Below the pieces are notes generated by a model. The model was not told the DNA's origin and searched no databases. It saw nothing but the letters and a program-made list of their open reading frames with translations. Of a stretch of DNA of 64,000 nucleotides, positions 46,376 to 55,842 are shown piece by piece. Positions within the stretch are counted from its first letter, which is position 1. Each line of letters opens with the position of its first letter. The DNA is from Roseivirga sp. UBA6061 (GTDB taxonomy: Bacteria > Bacteroidota > Bacteroidia > Cytophagales > Cyclobacteriaceae): NCBI GenBank assembly GCA_002427745.1, contig DIYF01000147.1, positions 68,083 to 132,082 of the forward strand, given 5' to 3'. Both the position numbers and the translations under genes were made by a program.

Positions 46376-47050
46376 TTATTTAGGGCCTTTGTCTTTGGCG
46401 TCTTTACTCTTTACTGTTTCATATAACTGAAAGTTCTGAGTAGCCAGCCAAAAGCCGTTTCCTTGTTTATAGATATCTCTGTTTTTCTGCCATAACCCTG
46501 TATAATAATACACGCCACAGCCCAACTGTACCGCATCAGTACCATACAGGGTTTTTCTGTGCGGAGGAGAATCAATCCAGCCATCTATCAGGTAGTCTGC
46601 CAGTTCCAGGTAACTTCTGAAACGATAACCACCAATGGAGGATATATTCTCCGCAATCAGGGGATTGGCTATTCCTGCCAGCTCCGCCCGGTCTTTAGGC
46701 TCTTTTCTCTTTCTGTCCTTTTTATTGATATGAGCAAAGAAATCCTTTTGTCCCATAGACCTGGAATGATTCCAGGCCATGACCTCCAAATGCGGATTAT
46801 AGGTGAGCGCTTTTAAACCACGCTCCAGCCTTGCCTCATTTGACACAAAAAAGACGGCAGCATTCAGCACTTTGTAATCAATCTTTTTCAAATTAATTGG
46901 CTGATTGAACAGTTTAAAATCCCGGAAGTCGTTATCTGTAAGAGTTTCATAGTATTTGTCGTGCCACTTTCTTTGGGCCACAGCGTCCGGGCTGGTGATC
47001 AGCACAATGACAAGCAGTGAAACTACTTTTAAAATCAAACTTCGATACAT
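46376..47050 (-). CDS. Secreted CAP/SCP-domain protein
   Basis: The 224-residue protein has a signal peptide (about 1-25, ending AVAQ). The CAP fold shows NEARLERGLKALTYNPHLEVMAWNHSRSMGQKDFFAH (first active-site His in AWNHS region, second His in FFAH), AENISSIGG and GWIDSPPHRKTLYG (third-motif His). Bacterial CAP domains are extracellular and of uncertain activity. It is divergent from the NlpC/P60 gene across a 169-base spacer. Confidence 0.85.
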   Translation of the reverse strand: MYRSLILKVVSLLVIVLITSPDAVAQRKWHDKYYETLTDNDFRDFKLFNQPINLKKIDYKVLNAAVFFVSNEARLERGLKALTYNPHLEVMAWNHSRSMGQKDFFAHINKKDRKRKEPKDRAELAGIANPLIAENISSIGGYRFRSYLELADYLIDGWIDSPPHRKTLYGTDAVQLGCGVYYYTGLWQKNRDIYKQGNGFWLATQNFQLYETVKSKDAKDKGPK

Positions 47051-47095
47051 AGGAACGTGGAAGTTACGGATTAAAAACTGAGTAAGTTTTGGAAT

Positions 47096-47126
47096 GTTGC
47101 ATTCTGTTCAAAACTTATAAATTTGT
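47096..47126 (+). promoter_or_regulatory. Promoter of the NlpC/P60 gene
   Basis: TAAATTTG at 47119-47126 is a perfect TAnnTTTG, and GTTG at 47096-47099 stands 19 bases upstream as a 3/4 match to the -33 box. Leader length to 47220 is about 88 bases. Confidence 0.6.
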
Positions 47127-47219
47127 CAAACCTGAGTTACGTGTTAGAAATCGTAATGAAGCTTTTTAAGCACGTTACGGATAGTCTAATCCATATTCCA
47201 GGTTAAAAACACTATAGTA

Positions 47220-47702
47220 TTGAAAGCCAACAGATACAAAACCCGTACCCTTTTTACTTTTCTGCTGACAATTTTTCTGCTGACCTCCTGTGCCGGAGGA
47301 GGAAAGGCCCGAATGAGTAAGATTAATATGGTAGTGCAAACGGCCCGGTCATACACAGGGGTAGCCTATAAATACGGAGGTACTACCCGCTCCGGCATTG
47401 ATTGCTCAGCCCTGCTATATCATTCTTACAGAAGCATTGGTATTACACTACCCAGGGTTTCGAGAGATCAGGCCAAAAAAGGTGAGAAAGTAGGGCTGAA
47501 GGATTTGATTGTAGGAGATCTGGTATTTTTCGCCACGGGAAAAAAGAAAAATCAGATCACTCATGCCGGTATTGTCACAGCTGTACGAGGGAGAAAAGAT
47601 GTACGTTTTATCCATGCTTCCACCAAGCTGGGCGTGACGGAAAGTAACCTGTACTCACCATATTATATCCAAAGATTTAAGAGGGCCCGCAGAGTGCTTT
47701 GA
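47220..47702 (+). CDS. NlpC/P60 (C40) peptidoglycan endopeptidase lipoprotein
   Basis: The 160-residue protein starts at TTG 47220 and has a lipobox LTSC (Cys24). The catalytic triad is Cys62 in GIDCSALLYHSY, His in THAGIVTAV (about 116) and His in FIHAST (about 132). It is predicted to cut D-glutamyl-meso-DAP bonds in the cell wall. The family length is normal, and the stop codon overlaps the tRNA-Ala promoter. Confidence 0.88.
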   Translation: MKANRYKTRTLFTFLLTIFLLTSCAGGGKARMSKINMVVQTARSYTGVAYKYGGTTRSGIDCSALLYHSYRSIGITLPRVSRDQAKKGEKVGLKDLIVGDLVFFATGKKKNQITHAGIVTAVRGRKDVRFIHASTKLGVTESNLYSPYYIQRFKRARRVL

Positions 47703-47728
47703 TTTATTCAAACACTCTTCTATATTTG
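47698..47728 (+). promoter_or_regulatory. Promoter of the tRNA-Ala gene
   Basis: TTTG at 47698-47701 and TATATTTG at 47721-47728 are both perfect matches with a 19-base spacer. Transcription would begin near 47734, leaving a 5' leader of about 98 bases before the tRNA with hairpins CGGGAG/CTCCCG and AATCACC/GGTGATT. The -33 box overlaps the stop codon of the NlpC/P60 gene. Confidence 0.75.
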
Positions 47729-47831
47729 CCCTCCATTCGGGAGGTAAGCTCCCGGAGTAAGTATAAATCAGCCGGGTGAAAATCCGGTGTTATTGAAGAA
47801 TCACCTTCGCTAAAGCTTCGGTGATTAAGAG

Positions 47832-47908
<77 letters not shown>

Positions 47909-47914
47909 AGTATG

Positions 47915-47943
47915 AAAGCCACTCAAATGAGTGGCTTTTTTAT
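47915..47943 (+). terminator. Terminator after tRNA-Ala
   Basis: AAAGCCACTC and GAGTGGCTTT form a 10-bp stem around AAAT, followed by a T run with one A. Confidence 0.88.
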
Positions 47944-48070
47944 TTTACGGCCGTTAAATGTCAGTTCTTGACTAGGATGGTTGAGCTCAGGAAGGCTTGA
48001 ACTTTGACATATAAGTGCTCAATTGTTCTTACACTAAAATAAAACTTATACCTAATTCTCGGTCAGCCTC

Positions 48071-48114
48071 AAGAACACCAACAAGGGTCGAAAGACTTAT
48101 GGTGGTCTTTTTTT
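48071..48114 (+). terminator. Terminator-like hairpin facing the RadC-like gene
   Basis: AAGAACACCA pairs with TGGTGGTCTT (9 of 10 pairs) around an inner GTC-GAAA-GAC hairpin, and seven T residues follow on the + strand. The T run ends inside the RadC stop codon, so it does not serve that minus-strand gene. It may end a + transcript from 47940 onward, where I see no gene. Confidence 0.45.
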
Positions 48115-48526
48115 AGATCTGATCAATCACACTACTGAAACTGTCCTCTGTGATAATGATGTGGTCGAGGATTTCTATCTTCAGTATTTGAGCTGCCAGT
48201 TTTAATTCTCTGGTTATTCTTTTGTCTGCTTCACTGGCTTTTATACTGCCTGATGGATGGTTGTGTACTAAGACGATGGACTTACATTTCTTAGACACAG
48301 CAATATGGAATATTTCAGTAGGGTCCACAGAAACAGTATTCACCTTTCCTAAAGCTACGAGCTCTATGTACTGTATATCATTTGATGTATTAAGGCCTAT
48401 TGTCCAGAAATACTCCTTCTGTCTGTGAAGACGGTTCTGTCTCATAAGAACCTTCTGCATAATCCTGGCTATATCATCTTGATTGGCTATTCGGATATCT
48501 TCGTCTTTTGGCAGGCGTACATTCAT
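48113..48526 (-). CDS. Solitary RadC-like JAB/MPN domain protein
   Basis: The 137-residue protein is only the C-terminal JAMM domain of RadC (full-length about 225). The metal motif is HNHPSGSIKASEAD with His, His and Asp, and the upstream Glu lies in RQKEYFWTIG. RadC-like JAB proteins often sit on mobile or defence islands, and this one lies next to a tRNA gene. No integrase or att repeat is visible, so a mobile origin is unproven. The N-terminal helix-hairpin-helix part is missing. Confidence 0.85.
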   Translation of the reverse strand: MNVRLPKDEDIRIANQDDIARIMQKVLMRQNRLHRQKEYFWTIGLNTSNDIQYIELVALGKVNTVSVDPTEIFHIAVSKKCKSIVLVHNHPSGSIKASEADKRITRELKLAAQILKIEILDHIIITEDSFSSVIDQI

Positions 48527-48633
48527 TAGGTCTAAAGTAACACATATTTATTTACGAGTTGAAAAACGGCTTTCGTGATCTAAGTCGTATATAGCCTTAT
48601 GAAAAACCCCGACAAGGGCTGAAGGCAGTGAGC

Positions 48634-49608
48634 TTAATGAACCAGTTCTCTTACTTTTTTGGCCTCCTTAGTCCAGACAAAGGCTCTGCCACCGATGTCT
48701 GTCGTTACGATGTGTCGGTCATCGGGGCTCCAGTCTACTCCCCACAGTAAATTGTCTGAAGAGCCTGTATGGAGAAGCTCTCCTTCACTTGTCCAGATTC
48801 TGAGTGCATCACTGGCTGTTGCGAGAAAGCGGCCATCATGGCTCCAGCAAATATTGCGGTACTCCTTCAGGCTCATATTGATACTGCGGATTTTTACACC
48901 CTCTTCCGTCCAGAACTGTAACAGGGGTGGGAGAGGTTTGAAGTTATCTCCATAATCTCCAGTGACAAAGAAGTTCCCGGATGGGTGCCAGGCTACACTG
49001 AGCATCAACACTTCTTCAGGCCTTGAGATAATTGAGCTCAGGCTGTCCGTTTCATAGTCGTAAGCGCTGATGTATTCACCCACCGCCACGATCAGATTTT
49101 TCTTGGGGTGCCAGCTCAATCCCGTAATACCTTTTTGTTCGGTATCGACAGTCTGCAGCAATTCGCCTTGTATACTAAAAATATGGAGTTTGGCATCCAG
49201 ATCGCCCACAGCCAAGAGGGTACCGTCATGATTCCAGCCTATGCCACGCGAACCCAGCTCAGAAGTGCCGTTCAGAAAGCTTATTTCGCCTGTGTCAGGG
49301 TTGAAAGTGCCAGGCTGTTGGCCGGATGTCTGAGTAGCAATGGCGAGTCGGCCTTCAGTGGGGTGCCATTTAAGCTTGGTGATAGTGCCAGGGACAGGCC
49401 GATTGCTGGTAAGCCTATAGGTATCACCTGAGAACAACCTGAGGGAGTCATGATTACCGCCCATGGCTATGGTATGGCCATCAGGACTCCAGGCAGCTGT
49501 CCAGAGCACTGCATCGATATGGTGTGAGGTGCCCTTATGCTCACAGCTCCAAAGAAGACATCCGGGGAGCGCAAAGAGTAGCCAATATTTCCAATATTTA
49601 TCGCTCAC
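48634..49608 (-). CDS. WD40-repeat lipoprotein
   Basis: The 324-residue protein has a lipobox LWSC (Cys about 22) and six to seven WD40 blades: VLWTAAWSPDGHTIAMGG, ITKLKWHPTEGRLAIA, GIGWNHDGTLLAVGD, ITGLSWHPKKNLIVAVG, LSVAWHPSGNFFVTGD, ICWSHDGRFLATASD and GVDWSPDDRHIVTTD. It overlaps the DoxX gene by 11 bases and so belongs to its transcript. It is probably a periplasmic or surface scaffold; the partner is unknown. Confidence 0.85.
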   Translation of the reverse strand: MSDKYWKYWLLFALPGCLLWSCEHKGTSHHIDAVLWTAAWSPDGHTIAMGGNHDSLRLFSGDTYRLTSNRPVPGTITKLKWHPTEGRLAIATQTSGQQPGTFNPDTGEISFLNGTSELGSRGIGWNHDGTLLAVGDLDAKLHIFSIQGELLQTVDTEQKGITGLSWHPKKNLIVAVGEYISAYDYETDSLSSIISRPEEVLMLSVAWHPSGNFFVTGDYGDNFKPLPPLLQFWTEEGVKIRSINMSLKEYRNICWSHDGRFLATASDALRIWTSEGELLHTGSSDNLLWGVDWSPDDRHIVTTDIGGRAFVWTKEAKKVRELVH

Positions 49609-50014
49609 GATTTATTCTTTTCCTGATCAACTCATCCAGGCTGAATTTGCCTCCGCCCATGAGCAGGAAAGTGGTAAATAGCAGTAACAGATAGAAGGGG
49701 CTGTTTCTGGGGTTCCCATCCAGCATGACAAAGTTAATGACGATCATGGTGATCATCAGGGGGATGCTGGCGAGTCGGGTGAAGAGCCCCAGAGTGAGCA
49801 TGGTACCACATAGCAGTTCAGCTACTTTGCCCACATAGGCCATGATGCGGGGAGCCGGAACCTTGACATCAGTAAGCCACTGCGTATAACCGGCCATACC
49901 TTCCGTATCAAAGATTTCAAAACCGAAAACAATGATGATGCCCCCTGTGAAAATCCTGACAATGACCAACCCTGAGGCCCATGATGCGTTTGGTTCTAAT
50001 AGTTTTTTAATCAT
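49598..50014 (-). CDS. DoxX-family membrane protein
   Basis: The 138-residue protein has four membrane helices and the DoxX phrases IVRIFTGGIIIVFGFEIF, AYVGKVAELLCGTMLTLGLFTRLAS and NSPFYLLLLFTTFLLMGGGKFSLD. DoxX proteins may be linked to quinone or thiosulfate oxidation or to stress; no substrate is shown. It is divergent from the membrane winged-helix regulator across 84 bases. Confidence 0.85.
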   Translation of the reverse strand: MIKKLLEPNASWASGLVIVRIFTGGIIIVFGFEIFDTEGMAGYTQWLTDVKVPAPRIMAYVGKVAELLCGTMLTLGLFTRLASIPLMITMIVINFVMLDGNPRNSPFYLLLLFTTFLLMGGGKFSLDELIRKRINRER

Positions 50015-50098
50015 AATTTTGATCGCTGATGTGTTGTTGGGCTAACCTACGGGTAGCTGTCTTTATCAATAAGATCCACAGTGTAAAAAGTCTGTAAC

Positions 50099-50992
50099 AT
50101 GATTGTAAAAAGAATATTTGAATCCTTTAAGTCGCTGAAAAAGAGAGGAATGGTAACCCTGGTGGCCTTGCTGTCTGTTTTTGTGCTCGCTGTGCTGGAA
50201 GTAACAGAAGACAGGCCTCAGGAGTCGGTTCTGCTGGATCAGCAAACAGAGCTGGCCATAAGGGGCATCGGTGATCAGCTACTGCGTCATGCAGGAGATA
50301 CACAAACACCGGTACCTCCGGTGGAATATTTAAATGAATCTACAGTAAGGCTGGGGTTCAGTACTGCCCTGAAGATAAAGCCGGATAGCCTGGCCAGGCT
50401 TTCACTTCGGAGAATAGATGAATCACTGGCAACACGGTTTATCGTGAATGTGCGCGAGGTTGAGAGTCAGAAAATAGTGTATGCTTTTGAAATTGACCGG
50501 AAGGGGGAACACGATATTCCCTGCCTGGGCAGATGGCTTACTGCAGGTGATTATCATATTGATTTTCATTTCTATGATCAGCCTAAATCGGCAAGCAATT
50601 ATCAGTTATCCATGATGGGTGTGGCAGGCTTTGCGTTGCTCTTTCTGGCCTTTCAGGGCTTTACTGAAAGAAAGAAGGAGAATGCCGGGACTGACGGGAA
50701 ACTACAGGCAGGAGGTTTTGAAGTAGATCGGGCACAGAGCTGCCTGTATTTTAAGGAAGAGCAAATCCTGTTGACTAATAAGGAATTAAAACTGGCGGTT
50801 CTCCTCTTTGAAAACGTGGGTAAGCTGGTGACAAGAGATTATCTCGTAGAAGAGATCTGGGTCAAAGAAGGGGTAGTGACGGGCAGAAGCCTGGATATGT
50901 TCATCTCCCGTCTTCGTAAGAAGCTGGCGCTAAACCCGAAAATGAAGATTACTAATCAGCATGGAAAAGGCTATGTACTGATGGTGGAGTAG
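50099..50992 (+). CDS. Membrane-bound winged-helix transcription regulator
   Basis: The 297-residue protein has a first membrane helix at about 18-34 and a periplasmic sensor region of about 145 residues. A second helix lies at about 178-190 (LSMMGVAGFALLFLAFQGF), followed by a cytoplasmic OmpR-type winged helix (about 205-297, ILLTNKELKLAVLLFENVGKLVTRD and RSLDMFISRLRKKL). Its order is the reverse of ToxR, with the DNA-binding domain at the C-terminus. It probably regulates the divergent DoxX/WD40 genes; this is inference. Confidence 0.85.
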   Translation: MIVKRIFESFKSLKKRGMVTLVALLSVFVLAVLEVTEDRPQESVLLDQQTELAIRGIGDQLLRHAGDTQTPVPPVEYLNESTVRLGFSTALKIKPDSLARLSLRRIDESLATRFIVNVREVESQKIVYAFEIDRKGEHDIPCLGRWLTAGDYHIDFHFYDQPKSASNYQLSMMGVAGFALLFLAFQGFTERKKENAGTDGKLQAGGFEVDRAQSCLYFKEEQILLTNKELKLAVLLFENVGKLVTRDYLVEEIWVKEGVVTGRSLDMFISRLRKKLALNPKMKITNQHGKGYVLMVE

Positions 50993-51033
50993 GCAGGTAT
51001 GACATTCGTACATATTATTTAATCGAAAACAGT

Positions 51034-51483
51034 TTGTTGACAGACCTTTTATTTAGAAAGAAGCTCCTGAAAATCACCGAGTCGAGGGTGAATAAGTGGA
51101 TCGCAGATCGCAATGAACGTATGCTGCTCTTTACTTTTGAGCGGGAGCTGTTTGCTTTGAGGATAAAAGCACTGGAAGGTCTGCTCGCTATAGATTACCC
51201 GGATATTCGAAGCTTACTGATAAAGGCTGTTGACGATTCGGTAGAGTCAGTCTCACTATTGGCAATAGGGCTTCTACGCAGATCGACTGACAACCCGGAA
51301 ATCCACAAGAGAATTGAAGAGAAACTTGCCTTCTGGGAACGTAGGAAAACTCATATGGACTGGGCCGCGTCACAGCCCCGGTCTTATCCCTACTTTGATG
51401 GAGGAAGTAGTAAAGAATCTCCCGGTGACAGACTTATGGGGCAGCTAAGAGATCAGATGAGGAATAATCACCCTCCTTTTTAG
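51034..51483 (+). CDS. HEAT-like helical repeat protein of unknown function
   Basis: The 149-residue protein has helical-repeat phrases such as FALRIKALEGLLAIDYPDIRSLLIKAVDDSVESVSLLAIGLLRRSTDNPEIHKRIEEKL, in the style of HEAT repeats. The frame has no ATG near its 5' end; TTG 51034 or an adjacent codon is the likely start, so the exact N-terminus is uncertain. It lies 41 bases downstream of the regulator and may share its transcript. No signal peptide. Confidence 0.6.
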   Translation: MLTDLLFRKKLLKITESRVNKWIADRNERMLLFTFERELFALRIKALEGLLAIDYPDIRSLLIKAVDDSVESVSLLAIGLLRRSTDNPEIHKRIEEKLAFWERRKTHMDWAASQPRSYPYFDGGSSKESPGDRLMGQLRDQMRNNHPPF

Positions 51484-51494
51484 TAGCCCCATTT

Positions 51495-53132
51495 TTACTT
51501 AAACACTTCTGTAATAGGCTGTCCGGTAGCGCCATTGGGCAGGCGCATATTCATCAGCATACTGATAGTGGGAGATACATCGGTAATATGAATTTCTCTC
51601 ACTGAGCTTCCTGGTTTAATACCCCAGCCATACATAAGAATGGGCACATGGGTATCGTAAGTCCAGGGATTGCCATGGCCGGTACCTTTTTCCCAGCCGC
51701 TTTGCCATGCCGGATCAAGAATGATGAATACGTCACCTGATTCTTTGGTGTGGAAGTTATTCTGGATTAGCTTTTTTGCGCCACGATCGTAAGAGTTACG
51801 TATCAGATCACGGGCGGTCAGTGCCATGTGTACTCCAGGGTATTTCATGGCAGTTTCCGCAATGAAAATCTGCATTTCGTAAAGGTCAATGTCGGAATCT
51901 GCCAGCAGATCGTGGTTGATGAATACATTCGTGCCGGGACGCTCCAGCCAGTCACCTTCGCCAAATTTTTTGTTGAGGGCTTCGACCAGAAATTCAGAGA
52001 ATGCCCTGCCATTGATGTTATCTGCTCTGAAGCCATCATCTTTCATACGCACAGAGTTCTCTGCCACGGCATGGTCTGCTGTAAGAAAAACGGTATAGTT
52101 ACCCTTACCAAGCTTTGCATCCAGGGCTGAGAAAAGCCTGGCCAGCTCTTTGTCCAGTCTCAGATAGGTATCCTGAACCTCCTTGGACTGAGGTCCGAAA
52201 TTGTGGCCGATGTAGTCTGTGCTGGAGAAGCTCACTGCCAGAAAATCAGTGATGGCATCTTCTCCCAGCGATTCTCCCGTGATGGCCGCCAGAGCCAGAT
52301 CTGCGAGAATGGTGTTGCCATAAGGCGTGCTGGGCAGCATACCAAATTTGCCGTTCTGCTTATTGAGGGTATTCAAATCATAAGGGAAGGTAGGCGTGTC
52401 CTTTCCCTTAAAACCCCGCTCATAAGGGGAGTCATCTGGTCCACTGGCCGTGTATTGTTCAATGGGCAGCAAAGTATTCCAGGTATTTGACAGGTAAGCC
52501 GCAGCTTTCTTTTCATTGTTAAAATCTTTCACCCACTGAGGAAGCTCCTTCATGTAATAGGTAGAGGTCATGAAGTTGCCGGTAGAAGAGTCAAACCAGT
52601 AAGAGCCGTCAGAAAGGTGGCCGCCCGGCAGTGCTGAGCCACGATCTTTAATCGACATGGCAATTACTTTACCTCTCTTTTGTGTGAAAATTTTTAACTC
52701 ATCTGTGATAGTGGATGAGTATAGGTTGGCAGGTGATATACGCCCGTTGCGTACGGAACCACCTATGGAGCGTACGGTAGTATCTTCTGCACAATAAACA
52801 CTTCTTTTCAACACACGGCTGTACCAGTTGTTACCGACAATACCATGCACTGATGGGGTAGTACCTGTATATACCGAAGCATGGCCAGGGCCTGTGCTGG
52901 TACCCGCATAGTTGTAATGCCCGTTTCGGGCCATAAAGCCATCTTCTACCAGTCTTTTAAAGCCACCTTCACCAAACTGATCGTAGAATCTCATCAGGTA
53001 TTCCTGCTTCATCTGGTCTACCATAATGCCCACAATGAGCTTAGGTCTTTCGGTTATCTCCTGCGCCTGGGATGCAAGGCAGGTGGTAATCAGAATTAAA
53101 AAAACGAAGAGGTACTTTTTCATGGTATTCAT
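51495..53132 (-). CDS. pafA: PafA-type phosphate-irrepressible alkaline phosphatase
   Basis: The 545-residue enzyme has a signal peptide (about 1-23) and the PafA catalytic set: metal-binding Asp in VGIMVDQMK, nucleophile Thr80 in GTSTGPGHAS, Asn101 in HGIVGNNW and Lys162/Arg164 in MSIKDRG, matching the known PafA Thr79, Asn100, Lys162 and Arg164. Metal-site His and Asp are in YIGHNFGP, LTADHAVAE and KGTGHGNP. It should hydrolyse phosphomonoesters in the periplasm. Length is the family's own (about 546). It is separated by one base from the WG-repeat gene. Confidence 0.93.
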   Translation of the reverse strand: MNTMKKYLFVFLILITTCLASQAQEITERPKLIVGIMVDQMKQEYLMRFYDQFGEGGFKRLVEDGFMARNGHYNYAGTSTGPGHASVYTGTTPSVHGIVGNNWYSRVLKRSVYCAEDTTVRSIGGSVRNGRISPANLYSSTITDELKIFTQKRGKVIAMSIKDRGSALPGGHLSDGSYWFDSSTGNFMTSTYYMKELPQWVKDFNNEKKAAAYLSNTWNTLLPIEQYTASGPDDSPYERGFKGKDTPTFPYDLNTLNKQNGKFGMLPSTPYGNTILADLALAAITGESLGEDAITDFLAVSFSSTDYIGHNFGPQSKEVQDTYLRLDKELARLFSALDAKLGKGNYTVFLTADHAVAENSVRMKDDGFRADNINGRAFSEFLVEALNKKFGEGDWLERPGTNVFINHDLLADSDIDLYEMQIFIAETAMKYPGVHMALTARDLIRNSYDRGAKKLIQNNFHTKESGDVFIILDPAWQSGWEKGTGHGNPWTYDTHVPILMYGWGIKPGSSVREIHITDVSPTISMLMNMRLPNGATGQPITEVFK

Positions 53133-53133
53133 A

Positions 53134-55779
53134 TTATTGACCGGGGCAAGCTATGTTATAATAGTCGCCCTGTTGATAGGTCTGTGTAAAGAGTTTGTTA
53201 CCATTTCTGTCAAAGTAAATGGCTACATAAATATTGGCTTCTGCCACAATTTTCACAGCGAAGTAGATGGGCTGCTCCGGGGTGCCCAGTTGTGTAATCT
53301 CATCAAAGGTAGGTTCAATGATTTCTCCTTTCAGACTTGAGTAAATACCCTTACCTGTTTCGGTAGTGACCAGCATAAGTTTTTCTTCAGAGTTATCGGT
53401 AAGAAACTCATACTTGCCGATACCCTCATAAATTGCCTCTTCGGTAGTGATATCATGTAGAATCCATTCCTGCTCTATGCGTACCATGGCAATGGTATCA
53501 TTCCAGTATAGCACCTCATCAAAGTCAAAACCACTCAGCGGCTTATTGGAGGCATTGATAAAACCCAGCAGGTCATCCTCTCTGGCAATCAGAACCGTAT
53601 CGGCATAGGGCACAATCAGGTTGTCATAGGTAGGAGGAATGGTAAGCCCCTTGTCAATGTTCAGAATGCCCACCTTACCCGATTTCAGAATGCTCACATA
53701 GCCCTTGTCATAAGAGCCAACCCCATTATAGATAAAGTTGAGTACAAAGTTGCCGGTGCTGTCTACCAGGGCGGTATTACGTTTTTGCAGCCTGAGCAGG
53801 TCAGGCCCCATAGCGGTCACTTCCTTGTAGGTAGCACTGAGTATTTCCTTTCCCTCACTATTATAAACCTTGCGGTAGTTTTTAGCTCCGGTGAGCATAA
53901 AGAAATCAAAGAGGGCCGGCTCACCCGTTTTGATATAGTTTTGCGGTACCAGCAACTTGGGCTCCCAGGCTTTTTTCATCAGTAGCTGCTTGCCGTTTTT
54001 GAACTGGGCAAGTACGCTGTCATGCTTATAGAGCATAACCATGTTCTCACCCCAAAACTGAAGGGAGTCGTAGCCTTCGGCAATGGCCATCTGTCCTTTC
54101 TGATCCAGCAAGGTCCAGGTGGAATCTTTTTTCAGGCCTATCCAGCGGCTGCTTTCGATAATCTTGTCATACACAGAGTCGCGGAGAAAGGGGTAAGATT
54201 CATGAACGATCTGACTGTTGTCTTCGGTTTCGATCAGCCAGCCGTATGCTTTGTCATAAGGACTGTGGTCATCAAAAGGTATTACCTGGTTCAGGTCAAG
54301 GTCCAGAATACCCTCCTGACCGTCTTTAACCGCCAACAGCATACCGTTGTCCAGCATTTCCAGCTCCTCATACAGGAAATTGAGTTTGACCGGCTTCTCG
54401 TAAATTGCCGGAAATAGCACTTCGGGTTTAGCAAGAGCAATTAGTCCGTCTTGCTCAAACCAGAGATACTGCTGAAAGGTGTCTATTTTGTCATAAGCAT
54501 GGGGTAAGATCACTTTGCCATTAATGGTCGTCAGCCCGAATTTGCCCTCCTGCCCGGTGCGAATAAAGTGCTGGTTCAATACTGCGATAGACTCCTGTGG
54601 CATGTCGATGATCACCTCACCGGATTTGTGTACCAGTCTGGCTCCTTCCAGATTCTCCACGGTGATAAAGCCAAACCCCAGGTCTTTGGCTTCATCGATA
54701 ATCCCTTCGTAAATCAGGTTCCCGTTTCTGCCCAGTACCTGCTGTTTGCCATTGCTGGCTCCCATTACAAAGTCAGTAAATATGGGGTTACACTTACAGC
54801 TGTCTGTAATGGCCGTAAAAGGGCTGTTAAGTTTTACCTGTCCGTCCGCATTAAAAAAAGAGAACTTGTCGTTTTCCAGCTTTGGCAGCCAATAACCTTC
54901 TTCCAGGGCGATTACCTGATTGAGTGAGTCTTTGACAGAGGGCAGATTAAAATGATCGAAAAAGGTGCCCGGGACAAATTCCTCTTTGTAGAGATGATAG
55001 AGCCTCGGTAAGATTTTACGAGCCAGTTTCTCATTGGGGTACTGCTTTAAGAAATCAGTGTAGCCTTCAATAGTGTTCAGCGTAGTACTGGTCAGAAAAA
55101 TCTGCTCTTCACAAATCTCGCGATAGGGTGTGCCCGGAAACTCCTCCAGAAAATCTACATAGCTCTGATATTTGCCGTCTGCTGTGCGTTCTTCGAAAAT
55201 CAGTTTTTTATACTTGTCTTCTGCTTCGCTGAAGTCATTGGCAGCCGGGTAGATGCGCATGAAGCTGAAGTAGCTTTGCCAGGTATCTGTTTTACTCGCA
55301 TCTTCATAGGCAATGCGATTTCTGAGAGCAATGGCCTCGGGAACCTGAGCAGCATCCGTATGGGCTTCCATAAACCAATTGTAATCAGCAATGGTATGGC
55401 GCTCTTTCATGATTTCAAACTGAAGGCTGTCGATTACATCCCTATGCACTTCCATGCTCACCGAATCCACCCCTACATCCTGAAGAGAGCCAAAATCCTT
55501 TACCTCTGACACATACTGGAAGTCACGAATCGCTTCATTAATAAAGAGGTAGGCTGTATCTACATTGTAGCGTGCAAAAGCAGTATCTACAAAGAGCCGG
55601 GCATAGAGGTAGTTGGCAGCCGGGTTGATGGAATCTTTGGCCAGGGATTTATCGAGGGCTTCTACAGTTTTGGTAAGATCTCCCTTTTCATAAAAACGGA
55701 ATGCTCTCTTTGGAATCTCAACATTGAACCAGAGTGATCCCACCGTAATTACCGCCAACAATATTGCCTTTGCCCTCAC
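53134..55779 (-). CDS. TPR- and WG-repeat envelope protein
   Basis: The 881-residue protein has an N-terminal hydrophobic segment (about 4-19) and helical TPR-like repeats (about 25-290, PAANYLYARLFVDTAFARYNVDTAYLF). WG-type beta repeats follow (about 300-870) in which phrases such as GKFGLTTINGKVILPHAYDKI, GKVGILNIDKGLTIPPTYDNLI and GIYSSLKGEIIEPTFDEI recur. WG-repeat proteins are common in Bacteroidota and lack a known function. It is the first gene of the minus-strand unit with pafA and diverges from the TonB receptor. Confidence 0.85.
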   Translation of the reverse strand: MRAKAILLAVITVGSLWFNVEIPKRAFRFYEKGDLTKTVEALDKSLAKDSINPAANYLYARLFVDTAFARYNVDTAYLFINEAIRDFQYVSEVKDFGSLQDVGVDSVSMEVHRDVIDSLQFEIMKERHTIADYNWFMEAHTDAAQVPEAIALRNRIAYEDASKTDTWQSYFSFMRIYPAANDFSEAEDKYKKLIFEERTADGKYQSYVDFLEEFPGTPYREICEEQIFLTSTTLNTIEGYTDFLKQYPNEKLARKILPRLYHLYKEEFVPGTFFDHFNLPSVKDSLNQVIALEEGYWLPKLENDKFSFFNADGQVKLNSPFTAITDSCKCNPIFTDFVMGASNGKQQVLGRNGNLIYEGIIDEAKDLGFGFITVENLEGARLVHKSGEVIIDMPQESIAVLNQHFIRTGQEGKFGLTTINGKVILPHAYDKIDTFQQYLWFEQDGLIALAKPEVLFPAIYEKPVKLNFLYEELEMLDNGMLLAVKDGQEGILDLDLNQVIPFDDHSPYDKAYGWLIETEDNSQIVHESYPFLRDSVYDKIIESSRWIGLKKDSTWTLLDQKGQMAIAEGYDSLQFWGENMVMLYKHDSVLAQFKNGKQLLMKKAWEPKLLVPQNYIKTGEPALFDFFMLTGAKNYRKVYNSEGKEILSATYKEVTAMGPDLLRLQKRNTALVDSTGNFVLNFIYNGVGSYDKGYVSILKSGKVGILNIDKGLTIPPTYDNLIVPYADTVLIAREDDLLGFINASNKPLSGFDFDEVLYWNDTIAMVRIEQEWILHDITTEEAIYEGIGKYEFLTDNSEEKLMLVTTETGKGIYSSLKGEIIEPTFDEITQLGTPEQPIYFAVKIVAEANIYVAIYFDRNGNKLFTQTYQQGDYYNIACPGQ

Positions 55780-55842
55780 TTCTAACGATTAACGCATTGA
55801 ATTGCCAAAAATAACAAACGAAAGCACAATTTTTAAGTTTGA

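Noticed and set aside
47735..47800. Cobalamin-riboswitch-like phrase CCGGGTGAAAATCCGG before the tRNA
   Set aside because: Only the P4-like GGTG...TCC part is present; the B12 box and the CCGCNACTG part are missing and a tRNA gene, not a transport gene, follows.
48071..48114. Hairpin as the terminator of the RadC-like gene
   Set aside because: The T run is on the opposite strand to that gene and lies on its stop codon.
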